From: an uncultured Oscillibacter sp.
Lineage (GTDB): Bacteria > Bacillota > Clostridia > Oscillospirales > Oscillospiraceae
Reading direction: 5' to 3'
Length of the DNA stretch: 6,387 nt
NCBI GenBank assembly: GCA_910587875.1
Contig: CAJUOD010000146.1
Location: forward strand, 1 to 6,387
The notes beneath the pieces were generated by a model. That model was not told the origin of the DNA. It did no database searches and worked only from the letters and a program-made list of their open reading frames with translations. Below are positions 1 to 5,892 of the stretch, one piece after another (position 1 is the first letter of the stretch; each line of letters starts with the position of its first letter). The translations under genes were made by a program, and so were the position numbers.

Positions 1-1
1 G

Positions 2-169
2 TACATGCGGGCGCTGACAGGGAAGACCCAGTTCATCGTCATCACCCACCGCCGGGGCACCATGGAGGAGGCCGACGTGCTGTACGGCGTGACCATGCAG
101 GAAAAAGGCGTCAGCAAGATCCTGACTATCAATCTGAATGATATGGCGAAGGAGTTGGACATTCAGTAA
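2..169 (+). CDS. smc: Chromosome segregation protein SMC, C-terminal end (5' partial)
   Basis: This is the last 55 residues of SMC, the ATPase that organises and helps segregate the chromosome with ScpA and ScpB; the rest lies left of the window. The visible part is the end of the C-terminal half of the ABC-type head. It contains TQFIVITHRRGTMEEAD, in which the ITH histidine is the switch (H-loop) residue of the ATPase, followed by VLYGVTMQEKGVSKI, a typical bacterial SMC ending. The frame is open from base 2 to the TAA. The stop codon overlaps the Shine-Dalgarno sequence of the next gene, so the two are probably co-transcribed. In many Firmicutes smc lies next to ftsY, which fits the gene at 436. 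The family call is firm even though only a small fragment is visible. Confidence 0.93.
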   Translation, partial: YMRALTGKTQFIVITHRRGTMEEADVLYGVTMQEKGVSKILTINLNDMAKELDIQ

Positions 170-180
170 GGAGGCGCGCC

Positions 181-423
181 ATGACGCTGAAACAGAAGGA
201 GCTTGTATCTGCCGGGGTCCTTATCGCGGGATTGCTGCTGATGCTGATTGGCGGCGAATCCATATGGGTCCTGCTGCCGGGCCTGGCAGTGAGCTTGGGG
301 TCGGTGGTCTTGTGGAAGCGGTGGTGGCGCTGTCCAAGCTGCGGCCAGTTTTTGGGCAGGACCAAAGGGCAGTACTGTCCTCACTGCGGGAAGGAAATTG
401 ATTACGACGCAAAAAAATCCTAA
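181..423 (+). CDS. Small membrane protein with C-terminal zinc ribbon (unknown function)
   Basis: This 80-residue protein is not one I recognise as a named family. Residues 1-8 are polar. Residues about 10-24 and 28-46 are two hydrophobic stretches separated by a short GGES turn, consistent with a membrane hairpin. A basic-aromatic WKRWWR follows, then a compact zinc ribbon with paired cysteines C51-x2-C54 and C66-x2-C69 (CPSC and CPHC knuckles), ending in a polar KEIDYDAKKS. If the hairpin forms, both ends lie on the same side; the lysine/arginine residues suggest the cytoplasm (inference). A strong AAGGAGG at 168-174, six bases before the ATG, overlaps the smc stop codon, and the next gene starts 12 bases after its stop, so the ORF is well supported as a real gene in the smc-ftsY unit. 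A zinc-ribbon adaptor at the membrane is plausible, but no function can be assigned. Confidence 0.85.
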   Translation: MTLKQKELVSAGVLIAGLLLMLIGGESIWVLLPGLAVSLGSVVLWKRWWRCPSCGQFLGRTKGQYCPHCGKEIDYDAKKS

Positions 424-435
424 TAGGAGGATACC

Positions 436-1308
436 ATGGGTTTCTTTGACAAGCTGAAAAAAATCACCACCAACATGTTCGCAACCTACACCGAGGCCGA
501 CGAGGCCTTCTTCGAGGAGCTGGAGGAGACCCTGATTCTCTCCGACTTCGGCATGGAGGTCGCCGTGGACACCGTGGAGAAGCTCCGGGAGAAGGTCCGG
601 AAGGAAAAGCTCTCCAGCCAGGAGGAGGTCCGCTCTGCCCTGCGGGAGATCATCGTGGAGGCCCTGAACGTGGGCACCACGGAGGTGAACGTCTCCACCT
701 CCCCCTGCGTCTTCCTCTTCATCGGGGTCAACGGCGTGGGCAAGACCACCTCCATCGGCAAGATGGCGAACCTCCTGCGCTACGGCGGGAAGAAGTGCCT
801 CCTCTGCGCGGCGGACACCTTCCGGGCGGCGGCGGCAGACCAATTGGAAATCTGGTCCCAGCGGGCCAAGGCGGACCTGATCCGCCAGCACGAGGGGGCG
901 GACCCCGGCGCGGTGCTCTTCGACGCCCTCCAGGCCGCCAAGGCCCGGAATGTGGACGTGGTGCTCTGCGACACGGCGGGGCGGCTCCACAATAAGGCCA
1001 ACCTCATGGCAGAGCTGGCCAAGCTCTCCAAGATCATCGACCGGGAGTGCCCCGGCGCGGCCCGGGAGACCCTGCTGGTGCTGGACGCCACCACGGGCCA
1101 GAACGGTTTGATTCAGGCCAAGACCTTCAAGGAGGCGGCGGGGCTGACGGGCATCATCCTGACCAAGCTGGACGGCACCGCCAAGGGCGGCATCGCCGTG
1201 GCCATCGCCCAGGAGCTGGGCGTCCCTGTGAAGTTCGCCGGGGTGGGGGAGGGCATCGACGACCTGCGGCCCTTCGACTCCGAGGAGTACGCGGAAGCAA
1301 TTATTTAA
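436..1308 (+). CDS. ftsY: Signal recognition particle receptor FtsY
   Basis: FtsY is the membrane-associated SRP receptor GTPase that pairs with Ffh to deliver ribosomes making membrane proteins to the Sec translocon. The 290-residue protein begins with a short amphipathic MGFFDKLKKI segment that probably contacts the membrane, followed by the helical N domain (about 20-80, including EELEETLILSDFGMEV). The G domain carries all the SRP-GTPase motifs: P-loop GVNGVGKTT (97-105), DTFRAAAADQL (127-137, the insertion-box region), DTAGR (179-183), LDATTGQNG (216-224), TKLDGTAKGG (243-252) and the closing GVGEGIDDLRPFD. The long acidic A domain of E. coli FtsY is absent, as is usual in Firmicutes, so the length is normal for a short-form protein. 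The start is fixed by AGGAGG at 425-430, five bases before the ATG. No ylxM or ffh follows; rph comes directly after. Confidence 0.97.
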   Translation: MGFFDKLKKITTNMFATYTEADEAFFEELEETLILSDFGMEVAVDTVEKLREKVRKEKLSSQEEVRSALREIIVEALNVGTTEVNVSTSPCVFLFIGVNGVGKTTSIGKMANLLRYGGKKCLLCAADTFRAAAADQLEIWSQRAKADLIRQHEGADPGAVLFDALQAAKARNVDVVLCDTAGRLHNKANLMAELAKLSKIIDRECPGAARETLLVLDATTGQNGLIQAKTFKEAAGLTGIILTKLDGTAKGGIAVAIAQELGVPVKFAGVGEGIDDLRPFDSEEYAEAII

Positions 1309-1322
1309 AGGAGAGAGAGCAT

Positions 1323-2045
1323 ATGACCAGAGAGGACGGCCGGGCGTTTAACGAGCTGCGGCCTGTGACCATGACCACGGACTTCGTGAAATTCGCAGAG
1401 GGCAGCTGCCTCATCCAGTGCGGGGACACCATGGTCCTCTGCTGCGCCAGCGTGGAGGAGAAGACCCCGCCCCACGTCCCCTACGGAGAGGGCTGGGTGA
1501 CGGCGGAATACTCCATGCTGCCCCGGGCCAACCGGGAGCGGAGCCGCCGGGATGTCTCCAAGCTGAAGCTCTCCCCCCGGAGCGCCGAGATCCAGCGCCT
1601 GGTGGGCCGGTCCCTCCGGTCCGCCGTGGACATGCGGAAGCTGGGGGAGCGGACCATTACCGTTGATTGCGACGTGCTCCAGGGTGACGGCGGAACCCGG
1701 ACCGCCTCCGTCACCGGGGGATTCGTGGCGCTGGCCCTGGCCTGCCGGAAGCTGGTGGAGGACGGGGATCTGGCCTCCAGTCCCATCCTGCACGCTGTCA
1801 CCGGCGTCTCTGCCGGCATTGTGGAGGACACGCCCCTGCTGGACCTCCGCTACAGCGAGGACAGCCGGGCCCAGGTGGATTTGAACTGCGTGATGAATGA
1901 GCTGGGGGAGCTCATCGAAATCCAGGGCACCGGCGAGGGCCGGGCCTTCAGCCCCGCGGAACAGCAGGAGCTGGTGCGCCTGTGCGCCAAGGGCTGCAGG
2001 GAGCTGCTGGCGGCCCAGAAGGAAGCGTTGGGAGGGAAATTCTGA
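1323..2045 (+). CDS. rph: Ribonuclease PH
   Basis: RNase PH is a phosphate-dependent 3'-5' exoribonuclease that trims tRNA 3' ends, working as a hexameric ring in the cytoplasm. The 240-residue length is typical. Visible family blocks are REDGRAFNELRPV at the N-terminus, GEGWVTAEYSMLPRA (55-69), SAEIQRLVGRSLR (87-99), LGERTITVDCDVLQ (107-120), GDGGTRTASVTGG (121-133), HAVTGVSAGIV (157-167) and EIQGTGEGRAFS (199-210). R86, T125 and R126 fall at positions described as phosphate-binding in bacterial RNase PH, and D180/D186 match the catalytic aspartate pair, so the enzyme looks active. The usual SGRTQEIQRLIGR is SPRSAEIQRLVGR here, a conservative variant keeping R86. The ATG at 1323 is preceded by AAGGAG at 1308-1313; in-frame codons further upstream lie inside ftsY. 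The stop overlaps the next start by one base (TGATG), suggesting translational coupling. Confidence 0.96.
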   Translation: MTREDGRAFNELRPVTMTTDFVKFAEGSCLIQCGDTMVLCCASVEEKTPPHVPYGEGWVTAEYSMLPRANRERSRRDVSKLKLSPRSAEIQRLVGRSLRSAVDMRKLGERTITVDCDVLQGDGGTRTASVTGGFVALALACRKLVEDGDLASSPILHAVTGVSAGIVEDTPLLDLRYSEDSRAQVDLNCVMNELGELIEIQGTGEGRAFSPAEQQELVRLCAKGCRELLAAQKEALGGKF

Positions 2046-2641
2046 TGGCGGAGAAATTTGTGCTGGCTACCCACAACCCCGGGAAGCTGGCGGAGATGAA
2101 GGCGATTTTGTCCGGCCTGGGCGTGGAGGTCATGAGCCCCTCTGAGGCGGGCGTGGAGGTGGACGTGGAGGAGACCGGGACCACCTTCGCGGAGAACGCC
2201 ATGCTGAAAGCGAAAGCGATTTGCGCCGCGGCGGGCTTGCCTGCCATCGCCGACGACTCCGGCCTCTGCGTGGACGCGCTGAACGGCGGCCCCGGGGTCT
2301 ACTCCGCCCGCTACGGCGGGGAGGGCCTGGACGACCGGGGGCGGTGCATGCTGCTCCTCCGGTCCATGCGGGGCCAGGGCTCCCGGATCGCCCACTTCAC
2401 CTGCGCCGTGGCCTGTGCCTTCCCCAACGGGGACACGCTGACGGCGGAGGGCCGCTGCGACGGGGCCATCGCCTTCGCCCCTCTGGGAGAGGGCGGCTTC
2501 GGCTACGACCCGGTGTTCCTGATCCCAGAGAAGGGGAAGACCTTCGGGCAGATCGGCCCGGAGGAGAAGAGCAAGATCTCCCACCGGGGCAGGGCCCTGG
2601 CGGCCTTCGCGGAGAAGCTGGGAACGTATCTCGGAAAATAA
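2045..2641 (+). CDS. rdgB: XTP/dITP pyrophosphatase (RdgB/HAM1 family)
   Basis: This enzyme hydrolyses non-canonical purine nucleoside triphosphates (dITP, ITP, XTP) to monophosphate and pyrophosphate, keeping deaminated purines out of DNA and RNA. At 198 residues it has normal family length. Conserved blocks are ATHNPGKLAEMK (8-19, the nucleotide-binding SxNxxK-like motif), TTFAENAMLKA (46-56), IADDSGLCVDALNGGPGVYSAR split over 68-89 with the acidic pair D70/D71, FGYDPVF (152-158) and KISHRGRAL (177-185). The ATG at 2045 shares its A with the rph TGA and has GGGAGG at 2030-2035; longer in-frame readings run back into rph and lack the family N-terminus. The rph-pyrophosphatase pairing also occurs in Bacillus, where the homologue is called YsnA; some annotations use rdgB. 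All expected motifs are present. Confidence 0.96.
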   Translation: MAEKFVLATHNPGKLAEMKAILSGLGVEVMSPSEAGVEVDVEETGTTFAENAMLKAKAICAAAGLPAIADDSGLCVDALNGGPGVYSARYGGEGLDDRGRCMLLLRSMRGQGSRIAHFTCAVACAFPNGDTLTAEGRCDGAIAFAPLGEGGFGYDPVFLIPEKGKTFGQIGPEEKSKISHRGRALAAFAEKLGTYLGK

Positions 2642-2665
2642 GCGTCTGACGTTTAAGGAGAATAT

Positions 2666-2992
2666 ATGGACTTGACAAGCAAGCAGCGGGCCCAGCTGCG
2701 GGGCCTGGCAAACGGGCTGGATACCATCCTCCAAATCGGTAAGGAGGGCATCGGGGAAAACCTCATCAAGCAGGCGGACGACGCCCTGGAGGCCCGGGAG
2801 CTCATCAAGGGCAAGGTATTGGACAACAACATCGACTACGACGCCCGGACGGCGGCGGAGGAGCTGGCTAAGGCCACCCGCAGCGAGGTGGTCCAGGTCA
2901 TCGGCACGAAATTTGTTCTCTACCGGGAGACCCATTCCAAACCCAAGGAAAAGCGCATTCAGCTGGTAAAAGAGCGAAAGAGAAAACCCTGA
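2666..2992 (+). CDS. yhbY: Ribosome-associated CRM-domain RNA-binding protein (YhbY/YqeI)
   Basis: The 108-residue protein is a single CRS1-YhbY (CRM) domain followed by a basic tail. Members bind pre-50S ribosomal particles and structured RNA, and are thought to help ribosome assembly. Family features are TSKQRAQLRGLANGL at the N-terminus, ILQIGKEGIGENLIKQADDA (21-40, containing the glycine-rich RNA-contact loop), LEARELIKGKVLDN (41-54), and EVVQVIGTKFVLYRE (74-88), the last strand of the domain. The final KPKEKRIQLVKERKRKP is strongly basic and probably adds RNA affinity (inference). The ATG is preceded by AAGGAG at 2655-2660 with five-base spacing. In Bacillus the homologue yqeI lies directly before nadD and yqeK, and the same order holds here. 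Confidence 0.93.
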   Translation: MDLTSKQRAQLRGLANGLDTILQIGKEGIGENLIKQADDALEARELIKGKVLDNNIDYDARTAAEELAKATRSEVVQVIGTKFVLYRETHSKPKEKRIQLVKERKRKP

Positions 2993-3003
2993 TCCTGACT
3001 GCG

Positions 3004-3009
3004 AGGAGG
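3004..3009 (+). promoter_or_regulatory. Ribosome binding site fixing the TTG start of nadD-yqeK
   Basis: AGGAGG lies eight bases before the TTG at 3018. No ATG or GTG in that frame occurs between the upstream stop (2990-2992) and the conserved GGAFNPPH block, so this strong site decides a non-ATG start. Confidence 0.85.
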
Positions 3010-3017
3010 CTTCAACC

Positions 3018-4214
3018 TTGAAGATCGGCGTATACGGCGGGGCCTTCAACCCGCCGCACCTGGGACATATTACCGCCGCCCGGGCGGTATCCGGGCTTTT
3101 GAAGCTGGATAAACTCTTGGTGATCCCCACCGGGCATCCGCCCCACAAGACGCTTCCCCCGGGGAGCCCCACGGCGGACCAGCGGCTGGAGATGACCCGC
3201 CTGGCTATGGAGCAGGCGGGCCTGGGAGACCGAGTTGAGATCTTAGACCTGGAGGTCCGGCGGGAGGGGAACAGCTACACCTCGGACACCCTGGCCTATT
3301 TGAAGGAACAGTATCCGGAGGACGAGCTGTGGCTGCTGATGGGGACGGATATGTTCCTGACCCTGCACACCTGGCACGAGCCGGGGCGGATCCTCTCCCT
3401 GGCGGGGGTTGCCGCCTTCGGGCGCAGCGAGGCGGACACGGAGGAGCTGTTCGCTGTCCAGCGGGACTACCTGTCCCGCGCCTGGCCCCAGGCCCGGATC
3501 TTCACCCTCAGCATTCCCGGCGTGGTGGACGTCAGCTCCACGGAGCTGCGGGAGCGGCTGGCCCGGGGAGAGGGCGGCGGGCTGCTGGCTCCGGCGGTGT
3601 ACGGCTATATCCTGCGGGAGGGCCTGTACGGCACGGCGGCGGACTTGAAGAACCTGACCCTGGAACAGCTCCGGCCCGTGGCTCTGAGCTGCCTGAACCA
3701 CCGGCGGATTCCCCACGTGCTGGGCACGGAGCAGGAGGCCGTCCGCCTGGCGGAGCGCTGGGGGGCGGACGTGGACAAGGCCCGGCGGGCCGCGCTGCTC
3801 CACGACTGCACGAAGAAGCTGAGCCTGGAGGAACAGCTGGCGGTGGCGGAGCGCTTCCGCGTCCCCCTGGACGACATGGAGCGCCGGGAGATCAAGCTCC
3901 TCCACGCCAAGACCGGGGCGGGCATCGCGGAAGCGGTCTTCGGCACGGACGAAGAGATTACCAGCGCCATCCGCTGGCACACCACCGGCCGGGGGAACAT
4001 GACGCTGCTGGAGAAGGTTATTTATCTTGCGGACTACATCGAGCCCAACCGGGACTTTCCCGGCGTGGAGGAGCTGCGGCGGACCTGCTACGAGGACCTG
4101 GACGCCGGGCTGCTGCTGGGCCTGGAGATGACCATCGGGGAGATGGAGAGCCGGAACGCGCCCATCCACCCCAAGACCCTGGAAGCCAGGGACGCGCTGA
4201 AAGGACAGAGATAA
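3018..4214 (+). CDS. nadD: Fused nicotinate-nucleotide adenylyltransferase (NadD) and YqeK HD-domain Ap4A hydrolase
   Basis: Two enzymes are joined in one 398-residue frame. Residues 1 to about 203 are NadD, which makes deamido-NAD from nicotinate mononucleotide and ATP: GGAFNPPHLGH (7-17) holds the nucleotidyltransferase HxGH signature, SYTSDTL (86-92) is a conserved block, and SSTELRERL (173-181) is the ATP-site ISSTxxR motif. Residues about 222-398 are a YqeK-type HD hydrolase, a family that splits Ap4A symmetrically: H233, LLHD (H262/D263), H296, H321 and D339 (in LADYIEP) are the expected metal ligands. The start is TTG at 3018, with AGGAGG at 3004-3009 and eight-base spacing; no ATG or GTG lies between the previous stop and the GGAFNPPH motif. 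The first in-frame ATG after the linker falls inside the HD domain (residue 287), arguing for a true fusion rather than two overlapping genes. In Bacillus these are separate adjacent genes. Confidence 0.95.
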   Translation: MKIGVYGGAFNPPHLGHITAARAVSGLLKLDKLLVIPTGHPPHKTLPPGSPTADQRLEMTRLAMEQAGLGDRVEILDLEVRREGNSYTSDTLAYLKEQYPEDELWLLMGTDMFLTLHTWHEPGRILSLAGVAAFGRSEADTEELFAVQRDYLSRAWPQARIFTLSIPGVVDVSSTELRERLARGEGGGLLAPAVYGYILREGLYGTAADLKNLTLEQLRPVALSCLNHRRIPHVLGTEQEAVRLAERWGADVDKARRAALLHDCTKKLSLEEQLAVAERFRVPLDDMERREIKLLHAKTGAGIAEAVFGTDEEITSAIRWHTTGRGNMTLLEKVIYLADYIEPNRDFPGVEELRRTCYEDLDAGLLLGLEMTIGEMESRNAPIHPKTLEARDALKGQR

Positions 4215-4219
4215 AAGAT

Positions 4220-5845
4220 ATGAGGAATGTTGGAAAGCGGCTGGCGCCCAGCGAGAAAAAACGGAAGGGAAAGCTGACCCGCCGGCAGATCATCTTGGTT
4301 GTGGCGGCCGTGATTTTGGCTCTGCTGCTGGTGGGCGTGCTGGCGGTCCGGAGCCTCTTCGTCCGGCCGGAGCTGCCCAAGCGAAACGACCCCCAAAACG
4401 CCGTGGACCTGGACGGGGACGGCGTGCCCGACGAGCCGGAGGGCATCGACTACGGGGACGGAATCCGCCCCCGGGGCGGCGACGGCGAGCGGAAGAGCAA
4501 GGACTACTGGACGGTCCTCATTCTGGGCCGGGACACCGGAGGCGGGGGCAATACGGACACCATGCTCCTGGCCAGCTACGACGTGACGAACCAAAAGGCC
4601 ACGGTGATGTCCATCCCCCGGGACACCATGGTCAACGTCCCCTGGGACATCAAGCGGATTAACTCCGTCTATAATTACTACGGCGGGGGAGAGAAGGGCA
4701 TCCAGCACCTCTACAAGGAAATTGCCCAGCTGGTGGGCTTCGAGCCGGACTTCCAGGTGGTGGTGGAATGGGACGCCGTGGGCGCCATCGTGGACGCCAT
4801 CGGGGGCGTGTACTTCGACGTGCCCATGGATATGAACTATAAAGACCCCTATCAGGACCTGGTCATCTCCCAAAAGGCGGGCTACCGGCTCCTGAGCGGA
4901 AGCGACGCCATGCAGGTCCTGCGCTACCGGCACGACAACAACATGAAGCACGGCTACGCCGAGGGAGACCTGGGGCGCATCAAGACCCAGCAGGCCTTTT
5001 TGAAGGCCATGGTGGAGCAGGTGCTGAAGCCCAAAAACATGACCAAGGCTGGGCCCCTCATCGAGGCCTTCAACAAAAACGTGGAGACGGATTTGAGCTT
5101 CCAGAATATCCTGTGGTTCGCCCAGTCGGCGGTCCTGGGGGGCCTGAAGATGGAGGACGTGAACTTCGTCACCATGCCCAACACGGGGAAATACGCCTAC
5201 AGCCGCAGTGTGGACAAAATGACCAACGGACGGCAGAGGAATCAGTCCTACGTGGTCCCCAACGCCCGGCAGCTGCTGGACCTGGTGAACAACGAGCTGA
5301 GCCCCTTCACGGAGGTCTTCACCCTGAAGGATCTGGACATCATGTCCGTCAACGCCGACGGGTCCATCAGCTCCTCCACGGGCTACGTGGAGGACAAACC
5401 GGCGGCCTCTCCGCCCCCCAGCCCGGAGCCGGAGGAGGAGACGCCCGAAGTGGATGAGAACGGCTATCCCATCGACCCGGAGACGGGCCTGCCCATCACC
5501 GTGGACCCGGAGACCGGGGAGCCCATCGTCCCCATCGACCCGGAGACGGGAGAGCCCCTGGTCATCGCGCCGCCGGACACGTCCACGGAGCCCGGCGAGG
5601 GCGGAAACGCCGGAGCCCCGGACCCCAATGGGACGACTGCCGCTCCCAATCCCCCCGCGCCCTCCAACCCGGCCTCCGGCGGCACGGAAACGCCCCCGGA
5701 GACCCCGGGCACGGCGGACCCCGTTCCGGCGCCGGAGACGCCCCCGGTCCCCGTGGAGCCCGCTCCCGTGCCGGAGGTCCCGGCGGACCCCCAGCCCCCG
5801 GCGGACCCGGGCTTCGCCCTCATCGGGCCGGACCCCGCCGCCTGA
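4220..5845 (+). CDS. LCP (LytR-CpsA-Psr) family cell-wall glycopolymer ligase with extended proline-rich tail
   Basis: LCP proteins transfer teichoic acid or other polymers from a lipid carrier to peptidoglycan outside the membrane. The 541-residue protein has a basic N-terminus (about 1-22), one membrane anchor (about 24-44), an extracytoplasmic linker with DLDGDGVPDE (63-72), the LCP domain (about 97-275), a further conserved-looking region to about 375, and a disordered proline/acidic tail (393-541). LCP motifs are NTDTMLLASYD (111-121), SIPRDTMV (131-138), RINSVYNYYGG (146-155, matching KiNhAyayGG), DAIGGVYFDVP (192-202), LRYRHDN (234-240, R235/R237) and GDLGRIKTQQ (249-258, R253). The first motif has N111 where most LCP proteins have Arg (R-S/T-D). 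The start follows the nadD-yqeK stop by five bases with only a weak, distant AAAGGA (4200-4205), so translation may be coupled. The tail has three DPETG units. Clostridia often keep an LCP gene between yqeK and rsfS. Confidence 0.94.
   Translation: MRNVGKRLAPSEKKRKGKLTRRQIILVVAAVILALLLVGVLAVRSLFVRPELPKRNDPQNAVDLDGDGVPDEPEGIDYGDGIRPRGGDGERKSKDYWTVLILGRDTGGGGNTDTMLLASYDVTNQKATVMSIPRDTMVNVPWDIKRINSVYNYYGGGEKGIQHLYKEIAQLVGFEPDFQVVVEWDAVGAIVDAIGGVYFDVPMDMNYKDPYQDLVISQKAGYRLLSGSDAMQVLRYRHDNNMKHGYAEGDLGRIKTQQAFLKAMVEQVLKPKNMTKAGPLIEAFNKNVETDLSFQNILWFAQSAVLGGLKMEDVNFVTMPNTGKYAYSRSVDKMTNGRQRNQSYVVPNARQLLDLVNNELSPFTEVFTLKDLDIMSVNADGSISSSTGYVEDKPAASPPPSPEPEEETPEVDENGYPIDPETGLPITVDPETGEPIVPIDPETGEPLVIAPPDTSTEPGEGGNAGAPDPNGTTAAPNPPAPSNPASGGTETPPETPGTADPVPAPETPPVPVEPAPVPEVPADPQPPADPGFALIGPDPAA
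5396..5842 (+). other. Low-complexity proline/acid-rich C-terminal tail of the LCP protein
   Basis: Residues 393-541 of the LCP protein are dominated by Pro, Glu, Asp, Thr, Ala and Gly, with runs such as PPPSPEPEEETPE and PVPVEPAPVPEVPADPQPP. No aromatic core or fold is evident, so it is probably a disordered, wall-crossing extension. It ends in FALIGPDPAA without a membrane segment or basic tail, so it is not a sortase substrate. The DNA is CCC/CCG/GAG-rich but keeps one frame open throughout. Confidence 0.8.
5471..5566 (+). repeat. Three DPETG-containing tandem units in the LCP tail
   Basis: Residues 418-449 of the LCP protein contain three units of the form (I/V)DPETG(L/E)P(I/L), at D419, D429 and D440, with spacing of 10 and 11 residues. 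The DNA copies share the core GACCCGGAGAC(G/C)GG and differ mostly at third positions and in the short spacers. The units recall the DPETGEPI-type repeats seen in some Gram-positive surface proteins. The DNA similarity suggests unit number could vary between strains (inference). Confidence 0.85.
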
Positions 5846-5880
5846 ACCTGTGAGAAACCATTCACATATTTTCTGGAAAG

Positions 5881-5886
5881 AGAGGA
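5881..5886 (+). promoter_or_regulatory. Ribosome binding site for rsfS favouring the inner ATG
   Basis: AGAGGA directly touches the first ATG (5887) and is six bases from the second (5893). This spacing supports initiation at 5893. A weaker GGAAAG at 5875-5880 could serve the outer ATG, so some initiation there is not excluded. Confidence 0.6.
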
Positions 5887-5892
5887 ATGTCT

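Noticed and set aside
163..990. Antisense open frame of 275 codons opposite the zinc-ribbon gene and ftsY
   Set aside because: No domain recognised, and it covers the clear FtsY N and G domains on the other strand.
2672..2677. TTGACA resembling a -35 promoter box at the start of yhbY
   Set aside because: It lies inside the coding sequence, and no TATAAT-like box occurs about 17 bases downstream.
1850..3172. Antisense open frame of 440 codons opposite rph, the pyrophosphatase gene and yhbY
   Set aside because: It runs across three well-supported genes, has low-complexity Gly/Leu/Val/Arg composition with no recognisable domain, and is expected from the GC-rich third positions of the + strand genes.
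3243..4169. Antisense open frame of 308 codons opposite nadD-yqeK
   Set aside because: Shadow of a GC-rich gene; the translation is rich in Gln/Val/Pro/Arg without motifs, and the + strand frame carries all NadD and YqeK signatures.
3329..4219. Long in-frame upstream extension of the LCP gene through nadD-yqeK
   Set aside because: The extension is Gly/Arg/Pro-rich out-of-frame reading of nadD-yqeK; the basic segment plus membrane anchor expected at an LCP N-terminus begins at the ATG at 4220.
5471..5566. PETG units as possible sortase LPxTG sorting signals
   Set aside because: They are DPETG rather than LPxTG, lie far from the C-terminus, and no hydrophobic segment with a basic tail follows; the protein already has an N-terminal membrane anchor.
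5846..5892. Possible promoter in the 47-base gap before rsfS
   Set aside because: An AT-richer patch (CATATTTTC) is present, but no paired -35/-10 boxes at usual spacing could be identified.
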